Shown piece by piece: positions 41,565 through 50,329 of a stretch of DNA of 64,000 bases. Source of the stretch: Nocardia sp. NBC_01329. GTDB lineage: Bacteria; Actinomycetota; Actinomycetes; Mycobacteriales; Mycobacteriaceae. Numbering within the stretch: position 1 is the first letter of the stretch; the number at the start of each line of letters is the position of its first letter. The translations under genes and the position numbers were made by a program. A model generated the notes under the pieces. The model ran no database searches. It saw only the letters and a list, made by a program, of their open reading frames with translations, and was not told the DNA's origin. The DNA is taken from assembly GCF_035956715.1 (NCBI RefSeq), contig NZ_CP108381.1, positions 3,938,001 to 4,002,000 on the forward strand, given 5' to 3'.

Positions 41565-41641
41565 GATCCATTCCGAGCGTTCGCCCCGTCGGCTGGAAAT
41601 CGACCGTGCCGGCATCACAGATACAACGAAGGAGATCGGGC

Positions 41642-42229
41642 ATGTCCCTGCTGACCATCGGCGACCAGTTCCCCGCCTACGACCTCACCGCGGTGATCGG
41701 CGGTGACTTGTCCAAGGTCGACGCGCAGCAGCCGGACGACTATTTCACCCGGATCACCAGCGCCGACTACGCGGGCAAGTGGCGGATCGTGTTCTTCTGG
41801 CCGAAGGACTTCACCTTCGTGTGCCCGACCGAGATCGCCGCGTTCGGCAAGCTGAACGAGGAGTTCGCCGACCGTGACGCCCAGGTACTCGGCGCGTCCG
41901 TGGACAACGAGTTCGTGCACTTCCAGTGGCGGGCTCAGCACGAGGACCTCAAGACCCTGCCGTTCCCGATCCTGTCGGATCTGAAGCGCGAACTGGCCGC
42001 CGCCACCGGTGTGCTGAATGCCGACGGCGTCGCCGACCGGGCCACCTTCATCGTCGACCCGAACAACGAGATCCAGTTCGTCTCACTCACCGCGGGTTCG
42101 GTGGGCCGCAACGTCGACGAGGTGCTGCGAGTGCTGGACGCGCTGCAGTCCGACGAACTGTGCGCCTGCAACTGGAAGAAGGGTGACCCGACCATCGACG
42201 CCGGCGAACTGCTGGCGGCGAGCGTCTGA
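41642..42229 (+). CDS. ahpC: Alkyl hydroperoxide reductase C (peroxiredoxin)
   Basis: The 195-residue 2-Cys peroxiredoxin has the peroxidatic block FTFVCPTEIAAF and the C-terminal resolving cysteines in ELCACNWKKGD, the three-cysteine arrangement of mycobacterial AhpC. It reduces hydrogen peroxide, organic peroxides and peroxynitrite. In this lineage electrons come through AhpD, which couples to the lipoyl E2 protein, also encoded here. ATG 41642 follows GAAGGAG. ahpD follows after 16 bases. Confidence 0.96.
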   Translation: MSLLTIGDQFPAYDLTAVIGGDLSKVDAQQPDDYFTRITSADYAGKWRIVFFWPKDFTFVCPTEIAAFGKLNEEFADRDAQVLGASVDNEFVHFQWRAQHEDLKTLPFPILSDLKRELAAATGVLNADGVADRATFIVDPNNEIQFVSLTAGSVGRNVDEVLRVLDALQSDELCACNWKKGDPTIDAGELLAASV

Positions 42230-42245
42230 AATCGGAGGGACCACT

Positions 42246-42785
42246 GTGAGCATCGACAACCTGAAGAACTCGCTTCCCGAGTACGCCAAGGACCTCAAGC
42301 TCAACCTCTCGTCCATCTCGCGGACGACCGTGCTGAACGAGCAGCAGCTGTGGGGCACCCTGCTGGCCGCTGCCGCCGCGACCCGGTCCACGGCGACCCT
42401 GCGTGAGATCGGCGAGGAAGCCGTCGGTGTGCTGTCCGCCGAGGCCTACAGCGCCGCGCTCGGCGCCGCCTCGATCATGGGCATGAACAATGTGTTCTAC
42501 CGGGGCAAGGCGTTCCTGGACGGTAAATACGACGATCTGCGGGCCGGGTTGCGGATGCAGATCATCGGCAACCCGGGCGTGGACAAGGCCGATTTCGAAC
42601 TCTGGTCGTTCGCCGTGTCCTCGATCAACGGCTGCCAGCACTGCCTGGAGGCCCACGAGCACACCCTGCGGGAAGCGGGTGTCTCGCGCGAGGTGATCTT
42701 CGAGGCGTTGCGCGCCGCGGCCATTGTGGCCGGGGTCGGGCAGGCCGTGCAATCGACCGAAGCGCTGGCCACCGCTTCGGTCTGA
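42246..42785 (+). CDS. ahpD: Alkyl hydroperoxidase D
   Basis: The 179-residue AhpD has the CxxC-type active site in NGCQHCLEAHEHTL with the helper histidine and the upstream Glu-bearing region, and full family length. It passes electrons from dihydrolipoamide to AhpC. GTG 42246 is preceded by GGAGGGA. The protein would link the peroxidase to the E2 subunit encoded at 10.5 kb. A strong hairpin terminator follows 51 bases after the stop. Confidence 0.95.
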   Translation: MSIDNLKNSLPEYAKDLKLNLSSISRTTVLNEQQLWGTLLAAAAATRSTATLREIGEEAVGVLSAEAYSAALGAASIMGMNNVFYRGKAFLDGKYDDLRAGLRMQIIGNPGVDKADFELWSFAVSSINGCQHCLEAHEHTLREAGVSREVIFEALRAAAIVAGVGQAVQSTEALATASV

Positions 42786-42836
42786 CCGACGCATTCCCGC
42801 ACCTTCCGCCTGCCCGGCGAACGGTACGGACCGATA

Positions 42837-42868
42837 CCGGGGCGGCGAGGATTTCCTCGCCGCCCCGG
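42837..42868 (+). terminator. Strong intrinsic-type terminator after ahpD
   Basis: A perfect 15-bp stem (42837-42851 with 42854-42868, CCGGGGCGGCGAGGA/TCCTCGCCGCCCCGG) has a 2-base loop. It is followed by the T-rich TTCTGTGTGT, one of the most canonical terminators in the window. The rest of the 315-base gap to 43101 shows no gene. Confidence 0.85.
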
Positions 42869-43100
42869 TTCTGTGTGTACGTCGTGATTCCCGGCGCGGC
42901 CCGGTCGACAGTCACCACGACGACAGAGCCTTCGCGCCGCTCCGGCCACGGCCGCCCGTCCGCTCAACCCGTCATCGATCCTCGAAAAGTCCGGCAACCG
43001 ACCAAACCGGAAGCCCGACCCATCCGAATCTCTCCCGATGCCGTTCCGGGCGCCGGGGTCTCGATACCTCGGCCGACGAGTACACGAGAGGTTCGCGACT

Positions 43101-44123
43101 GTGAGTGCACGGCGATGGATACGTATGAGCGCACTGCGCTGGAGCCTGGCGGGCATCCTGGCCGCCGGACTGGCGGGCACGGCGAGCCCCGCCGCCGCGG
43201 CACCGGAAGCGGCACACGTGGTCTCCGCGGAGAACGTGAGCGACCGGCAGCAGACCGTGACGGTCTTCTCCCCCGCGATGAACAGGCCGATTCCTGTCCA
43301 GGTCGTCCGCGCGGCGGACGGCTCACGACCGCGTCCGACGTTGTACCTGCTCAACGGCTCGGGCGGCGGCCCGAACGAGAGCGGGTGGGATGTGCAGACC
43401 GACGCCTTCGATTTCCTGCGCGGCAAGGACGTCAATGTCGTCACCCCCTACGGCGGCAGCAATTCCTACTACACGGACTGGATCCGTGACGACGCTGTTC
43501 TCGGCCGCAACAAATGGCAGACCTTCCTGAACGAGGAACTACCGCCGGTGATCGAGAAGTTCCTCGGCGCCGACGGCAACCGGTCGCTGGCGGGTGTATC
43601 GATGAGCGGCACTTCGGTACTGAACCTGGCGATCGCCAAACCCGGCTACTGGAAGAGTGTGGCCTCCTACAGCGGGTGCGCCCAGACCTCCGATCCGGTC
43701 GGGCACGAATTCGTCCGGCTCACCGTGGAACTGTGGGGCGGCGGGCAGAGTGTCGAGAACATGTGGGGTCCGCAGAACGGGCCACTGTGGCGCGCCAACG
43801 ATCCCCTGGTCAACGCGGACCGGTTGCGCGGGACGCAAATCTATCTCACCACCGGCAGCGGTGTCCCGGCCGCGCCTCATGACACCCCGTTCGATCGGCG
43901 CGTCCAGGAGGGCCGGATCCCGCTTCCGGTACAGCTCGCTTTCGGCGGGCCGATCGAAGCGGCCATCCGGTACTGCACCGTGAACCTGACCAACCGGCTG
44001 CGCGAACTGGACATCCCGGTGACACTGGACGACCGGCCCGTCGGTACGCATTCCTGGGGCTACTGGGAGGACGACCTGCGCACCTCCTGGCCGTTCCTGG
44101 CACAGTCGCTCGGCACCCGCTAG
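43101..44123 (+). CDS. Antigen-85-like mycolyltransferase/esterase, secreted
   Basis: The 340-residue protein has a signal peptide (two Arg, hydrophobic LAGILAAGLAGTA, cleavage after an Ala run near residue 38) and the alpha/beta-hydrolase esterase fold of antigen 85/FbpA. The oxyanion and nucleophile region reads LAGVSMSGTSVLNLA, with Ser in GVSMSG, and a late HSWGYW supplies the catalytic His. Such enzymes transfer mycolates to trehalose or arabinogalactan. GTG 43101 (with GAGAGG upstream) or ATG 43125 may be the start. Confidence 0.85.
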   Translation: MSARRWIRMSALRWSLAGILAAGLAGTASPAAAAPEAAHVVSAENVSDRQQTVTVFSPAMNRPIPVQVVRAADGSRPRPTLYLLNGSGGGPNESGWDVQTDAFDFLRGKDVNVVTPYGGSNSYYTDWIRDDAVLGRNKWQTFLNEELPPVIEKFLGADGNRSLAGVSMSGTSVLNLAIAKPGYWKSVASYSGCAQTSDPVGHEFVRLTVELWGGGQSVENMWGPQNGPLWRANDPLVNADRLRGTQIYLTTGSGVPAAPHDTPFDRRVQEGRIPLPVQLAFGGPIEAAIRYCTVNLTNRLRELDIPVTLDDRPVGTHSWGYWEDDLRTSWPFLAQSLGTR

Positions 44124-44129
44124 AGCGGG

Positions 44130-44149
44130 TCCTCGAAGCCATTCGAGGA
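44130..44149. terminator. Hairpin after the mycolyltransferase gene
   Basis: TCCTCGAA and TTCGAGGA form a perfect 8-bp stem with a 4-base loop, 6 bases after the stop. It lies upstream of the convergent kinase stop, so it may serve both strands. Confidence 0.7.
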
Positions 44150-44223
44150 AGGTGGCCGGGCGAGCAGCAGGGGCGAAGGCGCGCCCGACCCCCTGCTACA
44201 GCCGCGAGGTGGATTCCGGCAAT

Positions 44224-46605
44224 TCAGAAGAGCCGCAGATTTCCGACGTAGACCTTGCCGCCGATCGCCACGGGTTCGAATTCGCTCGAGATCTTCCACA
44301 CCTCTCCGTCGCTGTTCCAGACTTCGAGCGTTGTACCGCTGCCGGATCCGCTGGTGGCAACGGCGATCCGGTTACCGTCGGTACCGAGTTCGGCGCCGTC
44401 CGGTAGGTAGCCGGGGATCACGTACTCGCCTGTGTAGGCGTCGATCACCCGGCCTGTGTCCGCGGTGGCGATCAGCGTTCCGATACCGCGCAACAGGAGT
44501 CGCTCGGGGTAATCGTCGGCGCTGTACGACTGGTTCTGCCACAGGACGGTTCCGTTGCGCGGGCTGATGCCCGCGTAGGTGGTCTCGCTGTCTTCTGTTC
44601 GGATGGCGGTCGGCACCGACGTCTCTGTCGGCCCCTTCTCGGCGCTCAGCGAATGCTCGCTCGGACGCCAGCCCGCCGGCAGATCCGCTGTCCTGTCACC
44701 GTTCCGGTCGTAGATCCCGGCCGGGGCCGCACCGTCGGCGACGACGAATCCGTCGAGAAAGACATTCCAGTCGTCCGTGCCGATCTGCTCGACGGTATCG
44801 CGGCGGAAGATCTCTGTGCCGTCTTCGAGCCGGACCACGTGGAATTCCCATTTCGACAGCGGTCGGGAAGGGTCGGGGGCGGAATGTATCACCGCCAGCC
44901 GGACCAGCCCGAAGAGCTCGATCGAATGGCGGGGCTCATCTGAGCGCCGAGCCGCGGACTCGCCGGACCACTGGATCGGCGGCAGCTCCCTGCCGTCCAC
45001 CCCGACCGAGCGCAGTATCGGCGATTGCGGCCGATCCGGCTGGTCCACGAAGACGAAGCGCTCACCGGCGGCGATCAGCTCGTCGATCCGACCCGCCGCG
45101 GTGACGGTGCCGATGACCCGGTTCGCTGCGAGATCCACGATCACCACCTGATCGGTGGCTTCCGTTGAGCGTTCGAGATGGCATGCCGCTGCCGAACGCG
45201 ATTCGCTGACGACGCACCGGCCGAACCTGCGCTGGGTCGTATCCAGCACTATGGGTTCGGCACCGTCGCGCAGCCGTCCGGTGCCCGCGTCGAGCACGTC
45301 CAGGTAGTCGATGTTGCCGCCGTCGGAGAGGTAGTAGTTACGGCCGCGCAGGACGATCTCGGAGTCCCCGCCGAGCACCTCGGCACGGCTCGGATAGGAA
45401 CCGGGCGGTCCCGGAAGGTCCTGCATCGTCCAGATCGGGGTATCCGGCCGGCGCTCGAGGGACGGCAGCATCGGCGTCACCGGCCGGCGGGGCAGCTGCG
45501 CGGCTTCCGCCGCGCCCGCCTGGTTCCCGAACGCCCGGAAGCCCAGTACACCGACGACGACCAGCACCACGGCGGCCAGCAATGCGCCGACGACCATCGG
45601 CACGGTGCGGTTGCGGCCCGACGGTGCCGCACCGCCCTGCCCCGGCCATATCGGCGGGGCCGGGGGCGGAAGGTAGCCGATATGGTCCGGGCGTATGACA
45701 GTGGCTGCATACCGATCGGCGGAGGCGGGGGTGGGCACGCCCGGCGCGGCCTGCGCCCGGGGGTGCGAGACGGTCGCGGCGAGCGCATCGCCGAGTGCGT
45801 TCGCGAAATCCTTGCTGGTGGGAAAACGATTCCCCGGACTCTTCGCCATCGCCCGTTCGATCACCGAATCGACGTGTGGCGAGAGATCGGGCCGCTGCGC
45901 GCGCACGCTCGGGACCGGCTGCTGGGCGTGCGCCATGATCACCGCGACGGGGTTGGTGCCGGGGAACGGTTTCGCGCCGGTGAGGAGATGGAAGGCGGTG
46001 GCAGCCAGCGAGTACTGGTCGGATCGCGGATCGACAGGTTGCCCCTGCATCTGTTCCGGCGAGGCGTAGGCGACAGTGCCCACCGTCAGGCCCGTTCCGG
46101 TGAGGTCGGAGGTTTCCGGCCCCATCCGCGCGATCCCGAAATCGGTCAGCAGGTAATGACCGGTCCGGCCCAGCAGAATATTGGCCGGTTTCACATCGCG
46201 ATGGACCAACCCGCGCGCACCCGCGTAGTCGAGCGCATCGGCGACCTCGGTGATCGCCCGGGTCACATCCGGGCCGGAAATCCCGCCCGACGCGGCGGCG
46301 AGCGAGGCCGACAGATCGATACCGTCGATCAGTTCCAAGGCGATCCACAGCCGCCCGTCGAATTCGCCACGATCGTGGACGCTGACGATACCCGGATGCG
46401 ACAGTGACGCGGCGAGATCGGCCTCGCGTTCGAAGCGGCGCCGGTACGAATCGTCGCGGGTGAACTCCGCGGCCAGCACCTTCACCGCATCGGAACGCGG
46501 TAGCCGGGGGTGCCGAGCGACATAGACCTCGCCCATTCCTCCGGAACCGAGAAGGCGCTCGATGGTGTATCCGGCGAATACCGCCCCCGACGCCAATGCG
46601 GCCAC
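44224..46605 (-). CDS. Receptor-type Ser/Thr protein kinase with extracellular propeller
   Basis: The 793-residue protein has a PknB-like kinase domain (residues about 12-270): glycine loop GSGGMGEV, Lys in AVKVL, catalytic HRDVKPANI, DFG, SPEQM and the MAKSPGNRFPT motif. A juxtamembrane linker leads to one transmembrane helix (VVGALLAAVVLVVVGVLGF, near 335). About 430 extracytoplasmic residues of repeating beta blades follow, PQQ-propeller-like (TGRVIDAYTGEYVIPG, GTVLWQNQS). It should sense an external cue by its propeller. Start GTG 46605. It is monocistronic. Confidence 0.92.
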   Translation of the reverse strand: MAALASGAVFAGYTIERLLGSGGMGEVYVARHPRLPRSDAVKVLAAEFTRDDSYRRRFEREADLAASLSHPGIVSVHDRGEFDGRLWIALELIDGIDLSASLAAASGGISGPDVTRAITEVADALDYAGARGLVHRDVKPANILLGRTGHYLLTDFGIARMGPETSDLTGTGLTVGTVAYASPEQMQGQPVDPRSDQYSLAATAFHLLTGAKPFPGTNPVAVIMAHAQQPVPSVRAQRPDLSPHVDSVIERAMAKSPGNRFPTSKDFANALGDALAATVSHPRAQAAPGVPTPASADRYAATVIRPDHIGYLPPPAPPIWPGQGGAAPSGRNRTVPMVVGALLAAVVLVVVGVLGFRAFGNQAGAAEAAQLPRRPVTPMLPSLERRPDTPIWTMQDLPGPPGSYPSRAEVLGGDSEIVLRGRNYYLSDGGNIDYLDVLDAGTGRLRDGAEPIVLDTTQRRFGRCVVSESRSAAACHLERSTEATDQVVIVDLAANRVIGTVTAAGRIDELIAAGERFVFVDQPDRPQSPILRSVGVDGRELPPIQWSGESAARRSDEPRHSIELFGLVRLAVIHSAPDPSRPLSKWEFHVVRLEDGTEIFRRDTVEQIGTDDWNVFLDGFVVADGAAPAGIYDRNGDRTADLPAGWRPSEHSLSAEKGPTETSVPTAIRTEDSETTYAGISPRNGTVLWQNQSYSADDYPERLLLRGIGTLIATADTGRVIDAYTGEYVIPGYLPDGAELGTDGNRIAVATSGSGSGTTLEVWNSDGEVWKISSEFEPVAIGGKVYVGNLRLF

Positions 46606-46705
46606 TGCTCAACCCCTCCGATACCCGGTGCTCAGCCGATCACACCGCATCGGGAAGCCATCGGCAACTCTGTGGACAGTGCCCGGCCGCCGGAGCGTCG
46701 AACAC

Positions 46706-47137
46706 CTACGGCAACGGCAGGCACGAACTCCCGGTGTTCAGTCCCCGTCCCGGCACATCGACTTCGATGTACTTCGCCGACGTGTTCTGCCCCGGAATGA
46801 ACTGCTGGGCGGTGATGTTCTGACGACCGGTGTATTTCGGCGTCCATTCGAAGGTCGCCGTCCCGTTGTCCGGGTGGTAGACGGCCTGGCCCAACCGCTC
46901 TCCGTTACCCGGAACCGCGCCACCGCTGTTGATGATGGTGACTTCGCCCGCCTCGGACGGTGGCGCATCGACTGTCGCCGTCACCGTGTAGGTACATCCG
47001 GCGTGCAGCCCCGCCGGCCCAGCAGCGACATCCACTCCGGTGACGGCCGCTCCGGCGCCGGGTGCTGCGTACGCTGCCGCGACACCCAGGGCGCTCAGGA
47101 ACGCGGCGAAGCCGAAATGTCGGATATTGCTGTGCAT
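46706..47137 (-). CDS. Small secreted Ig-like/beta-sandwich protein
   Basis: The 143-residue exported protein has a signal peptide ending AAYAAPGAGA. It continues with a compact domain of alternating strands (CTYTVTATVDAPPSEAGEVTIIN, then GTATFEWTPKYTGRQNITAQQF) and a C-terminal cysteine (SSCLPLP) that could pair with the cysteine near residue 48. This looks like a bacterial Ig-like or beta-sandwich module. Nocardia has many such small exported proteins of unknown function. ATG 47137 is the start. Confidence 0.7.
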   Translation of the reverse strand: MHSNIRHFGFAAFLSALGVAAAYAAPGAGAAVTGVDVAAGPAGLHAGCTYTVTATVDAPPSEAGEVTIINSGGAVPGNGERLGQAVYHPDNGTATFEWTPKYTGRQNITAQQFIPGQNTSAKYIEVDVPGRGLNTGSSCLPLP

Positions 47138-47223
47138 ATCGAACCTTTCGTGATCTTCGGTCGGAACGCTCCGAGCCTCTCACACCCGGTCGTGTCCTGC
47201 CGATCGAATGCTCGACGCTGCGC

Positions 47224-48159
47224 TCACGCTCCGAGATCGACGGTGGCGCGGAAATCGCTCGGGCGGACGCCCCGATATCGTTTGAACGCCGCGCTGAAGC
47301 CGAACGCGTCCGCATAGCCCACGGCTTTCGCCACTTGCGCCACCGTCAGATTGCGATCGGCGAGCAGTTCCTCCGCCTCGTCCATTCGATATTCGGTGAG
47401 GTATGCCAGCGGCGACTGCCCCATGACCTCGGAGAACCGTCGCGCGAACAGCGCCCGCGAGACCCCTGATTCGGACGCCAGCGAAGCGACCGTCCATCCG
47501 GCGGCGGGCTTTCCGTGCATGGCTTCCAACGCCGGACCCACCACCGGATCGGCCGGCCCGCGATACCAGCCCGGCGCGCCTGCGTCCTGCCCCTCGAACC
47601 AATCACGCAGCGTGCACACCAGCCCCCAGTCGAGCAGCCGGTCCATCAGCGCCTGCGCGCCGGCCGGCCGCCGGACCGCGTCCCTGGCCACCGACTCCAT
47701 CCACGCGCACACCTCCACATCGTCGGATACCGCGAGCACCGGCGGTACCGCGCGCAGCAGGCGTTCGTGGCGCCGGCCCGATGCCCGGTAGGCGCCGACG
47801 ATCAGCGCGGTTTCACCGTCGGGGTCGTCATCCCAGCTGCCGTCGCCCAGCGCAGCATCGCATTTCATGTTCGGTGCGAAGCAGGCGATCTCGTATTGCC
47901 GGTGGGGCAGTTCGACCGTGCCCGCGTCGTCGGCGAAGAGGAAGGGTTCCGGGCCGCGCACGATCGCCGTATCGCCGGCCACGATCCGGCGCTCGATCCC
48001 ACCTGGCAGCAGCAGCGTGCCCCCGCCGCGCAGCACGGTGATCATGGTCAGCGGTGCGCGGTCGGCGAACCGGAAACTCCACGGGGCTTCCAGAACGGCG
48101 TTGGTGAGTACGGCGCCTTCGGCACGGATGCCGCTCAGCAGTGTGCTCAATGGATCCAC
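47224..48159 (-). CDS. AraC-family regulator with cupin N-terminus
   Basis: The 311-residue protein has an N-terminal cupin-like sensor (LTMITVLRGGGTLLLPGGIERRIVAGDTAIVRGPEPF) and a C-terminal AraC double helix-turn-helix: WTVASLASESGVSRALFARRFSEVMGQSPLAYLTEYRMDEAEELLADRNLTVAQVAKAVGYADAFGFSAAFKR. The first cysteine-containing segment (YEIACFAPNMKC) is typical of the cupin_6 subgroup that senses reactive chlorine or redox agents. It is divergent from the quinone reductase at 48291, its likely target. GTG start. Confidence 0.9.
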   Translation of the reverse strand: MDPLSTLLSGIRAEGAVLTNAVLEAPWSFRFADRAPLTMITVLRGGGTLLLPGGIERRIVAGDTAIVRGPEPFLFADDAGTVELPHRQYEIACFAPNMKCDAALGDGSWDDDPDGETALIVGAYRASGRRHERLLRAVPPVLAVSDDVEVCAWMESVARDAVRRPAGAQALMDRLLDWGLVCTLRDWFEGQDAGAPGWYRGPADPVVGPALEAMHGKPAAGWTVASLASESGVSRALFARRFSEVMGQSPLAYLTEYRMDEAEELLADRNLTVAQVAKAVGYADAFGFSAAFKRYRGVRPSDFRATVDLGA

Positions 48160-48290
48160 CCCACCAGAGTAGACGAACTCCTATCAGATGTAGACCTTTG
48201 CCCATAGATCGTCCAGAAGATGCCGTGTGGAATGAGAGCCGACCGCACAACTGAGTATCCGGAAAGAGCCGGATCGAGATGGAGGACCCC

Positions 48291-48983
48291 GTGTCGCACA
48301 CCACGATCGACGACGCCACGACCACCCGCACCGCCCTGGTCGTCGTCGCCCACCCGCGCCGCGACTCGCTCACCGCCCATATCGCCGAGCTGGCCACCCG
48401 CCGGCTCACCGCGGCCGGCTACCACGTCGACCTGCTCGATCTGCACGCCGAGAACTTCGACCCCCGGATGACCGCCGCCGATCTGCCGGAGTGGGGTAAC
48501 CGCGAGAAGACCTACTCACCTGAGACCGAGAGCCATATGCGACGCATCCTCGCGGCTGATGTGATCGTCCCGGTGTTCCCAGTGTACTGGTTGCAGGTCC
48601 CCGCGATACTGAAGGGCTGGATCGATCGGGTGTGGAACTACGGATTCGCCTACGGCCGGAGCAAACCCCGGCTCGCGGGTAAGCGGATCCTGTGGCTCGG
48701 CCTGGCGGGCGCGGCGGACGACGACGCGATTGTCGAGCTCATGCAGGAAGCATTGAGCACGCAACTCAACGACGGTATCGCCTATTACTGCGGCTTCGCA
48801 CAGTCGTCGGTGGGGCTGCTCGCCGGTGCCGAGGAGAAGCGGCAGCGCCTGGACGACGCGGGCAATCTGCTGTTCGACGAAGCCCTCACCGGCTCGATCC
48901 GCGAAGCCCACTACGCAGGCCTGGAAGACCGGGCACTGAGCTTCGTCGACGATTTCCTCGCCGCCGACCAGGTACCGGCCTGA
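48291..48983 (+). CDS. Flavodoxin-fold NAD(P)H:quinone oxidoreductase (MdaB-like)
   Basis: The 230-residue flavoprotein of the Flavodoxin_2 family shows TALVVVAHPRRDSLTAHIAE for the FMN/FAD phosphate loop, VIVPVFPVYWLQVPAILKGWIDRVWNYGFAYG, and the GKRILWLGLAG segment. It reduces quinones by two electrons, protecting against quinone and electrophile stress. GTG 48291 has GGAGG 5 bases upstream; ATG 48279 is an alternative. The divergent AraC gene probably controls it. Confidence 0.88.
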   Translation: MSHTTIDDATTTRTALVVVAHPRRDSLTAHIAELATRRLTAAGYHVDLLDLHAENFDPRMTAADLPEWGNREKTYSPETESHMRRILAADVIVPVFPVYWLQVPAILKGWIDRVWNYGFAYGRSKPRLAGKRILWLGLAGAADDDAIVELMQEALSTQLNDGIAYYCGFAQSSVGLLAGAEEKRQRLDDAGNLLFDEALTGSIREAHYAGLEDRALSFVDDFLAADQVPA

Positions 48984-49008
48984 CCACTGTTCGAGCACGT
49001 CAGGGCAC

Positions 49009-49404
49009 TCAATTCCGTGCGACCGGGATAGGTGTACCGAGGATCCACTCGTGGCCGAAAGGATCCCGCACCCGCCCCTGACGCGCACCGTAGGGTCGAT
49101 CCGCGACCTCGAAGATCAGCTCGCCACCGGCGTCCACCATCCGCTGGGCAAGGCAGTCCGGATCGCCCGTCGTCACGGCGAGCAGCAGGCCACGACCGCC
49201 GAGACGCAGTGGGTCGTGATCGAATTCGTCGGCGTCCTTCACCTCGAAGACCGCGCCGCACGGAAGTCCGAGCGCGGCGAAGACCACCCGGCCGTCGGAC
49301 TCGTGCCGCTCTCGGAGAGTCGCGTCGAACACGTCGCCGTAGTAGCGGATTGCCGCGTCGGCACCTTCGACGATCAGTTTCGGTGTGATCTGCTCGATAC
49401 TCAT
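49009..49404 (-). CDS. VOC-superfamily (glyoxalase/PhnB-like) protein
   Basis: The 131-residue protein is a PhnB-type VOC domain: MSIEQITPKLIVEGADAAIRYYGDVFDA, AALGLPCGAVFEVKDADEF, GGELIFEVADRPYGARQGRVRDPFGHEWILG. The terminal DPFGHxW is the family signature with a metal-ligand position. The role is unknown; related proteins confer resistance or are 3-demethylubiquinone-like enzymes. ATG 49404 begins the conserved domain. It is convergent with the quinone reductase. Confidence 0.85.
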   Translation of the reverse strand: MSIEQITPKLIVEGADAAIRYYGDVFDATLRERHESDGRVVFAALGLPCGAVFEVKDADEFDHDPLRLGGRGLLLAVTTGDPDCLAQRMVDAGGELIFEVADRPYGARQGRVRDPFGHEWILGTPIPVARN

Positions 49405-49563
49405 AGAAGGAGTATCGGCGGTGACACTTGCCCCGACTTGGAGATTTGTCTCCTGCGGGGCTCCCGGCACCGGTGGGTAGCCGTGTCCCTCGTCTTATCG
49501 CGCGGGACACGGTTACCCTCGCGTTCACCTCACACGTTCTCGACTACCGCCGAGATAGTGCGC

Positions 49564-49701
49564 TCAGAACGGCTGCCCCTGCAGGAGCGCGAAAGCGCCG
49601 GCGATGAAGAACAAGGGAATGAAGAGGGCTGTGGCGACAGGGTCGCCGTTGAGGTAGCCCTGACGAATACTTTCCAATGCTGCCGCGGAACCCGAATTCA
49701 T
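49564..49701 (-). CDS. Small membrane protein (45 aa)
   Basis: ATG 49701 is preceded by AAGGTGAG at a good distance. The 45-residue peptide has a short polar N-terminus and one transmembrane stretch (ATALFIPLFFIAGAFALLQ). No family is recognised. It lies between the VOC gene and the truncated ATPase gene. Confidence 0.5.
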   Translation of the reverse strand: MNSGSAAALESIRQGYLNGDPVATALFIPLFFIAGAFALLQGQPF

Positions 49702-49817
49702 TGTCAGCTCACCTTTCGACGTGTCGTATCGACAGAGCCCACAGTACTTGCGCAACCGAGATCCTGTTTCCACCGGCAGCCGGCTCGATTCGGGCCGCTT
49801 TCCGAATCGGTATCGCG

Positions 49818-50171
49818 ATGGACATCGTCTGGGCGCTGGCCCGGGCCGTACCGCGTGATGTGGTCGTGGACTCCTGGTGGTTCCGGCCCCGCGATCTCGA
49901 GTTCGCCCGGGCAGGAGTCGAGAAGGTCGCGCCGGGCCGGGTCGTCGAGCTCTGGTGTGACGTAACGGCCCAGGTCGCGCGGGCCCGGTATGCCGGCCGG
50001 AAGCGGGCCGCGCTGCATCGGGACGAACAGCGCCTGGCCGAGGAGTGGGATTCGTGGGCAGCGCGGGCGGCGCCGCTGGGGCTCGGGCCGGTCGTCACGG
50101 TGAACACCTCGCGACCGGTCGACTGCGCTGAGCTCGCGTCCCGGATCGAGCAGGCGCTCGGTCCGACGTAA
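49818..50171 (+). pseudogene. N-terminally truncated AAA/zeta-like kinase
   Basis: The frame encodes DVVVDSWWFRPRDLEFARAG, then RVVELWCDVTAQVARARYAGRKR and AALHRDEQRLAEEWD. This is the C-terminal half of small P-loop kinases or zeta-toxin-like ATPases, where the Walker A loop should lie about 60 residues upstream. No GxxGxGKS is found in the upstream frame, which instead runs through the small membrane-protein region. The catalytic part is therefore missing and the gene is probably a remnant. Confidence 0.6.
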
Positions 50172-50329
50172 CCGGACCGCCGACCGTGGGTGGGGCCGTA
50201 GACCGCCGACCACACACACAGTTCCTCGCCGGTATCGACCTCATCCTCGCCGGTATCGCCACTGTCCGATGAGCGGACGGCCGAGCGCGGCGAATGCGCC
50301 CGGCCGAAACCGAGCGACCGGCATGCGAG

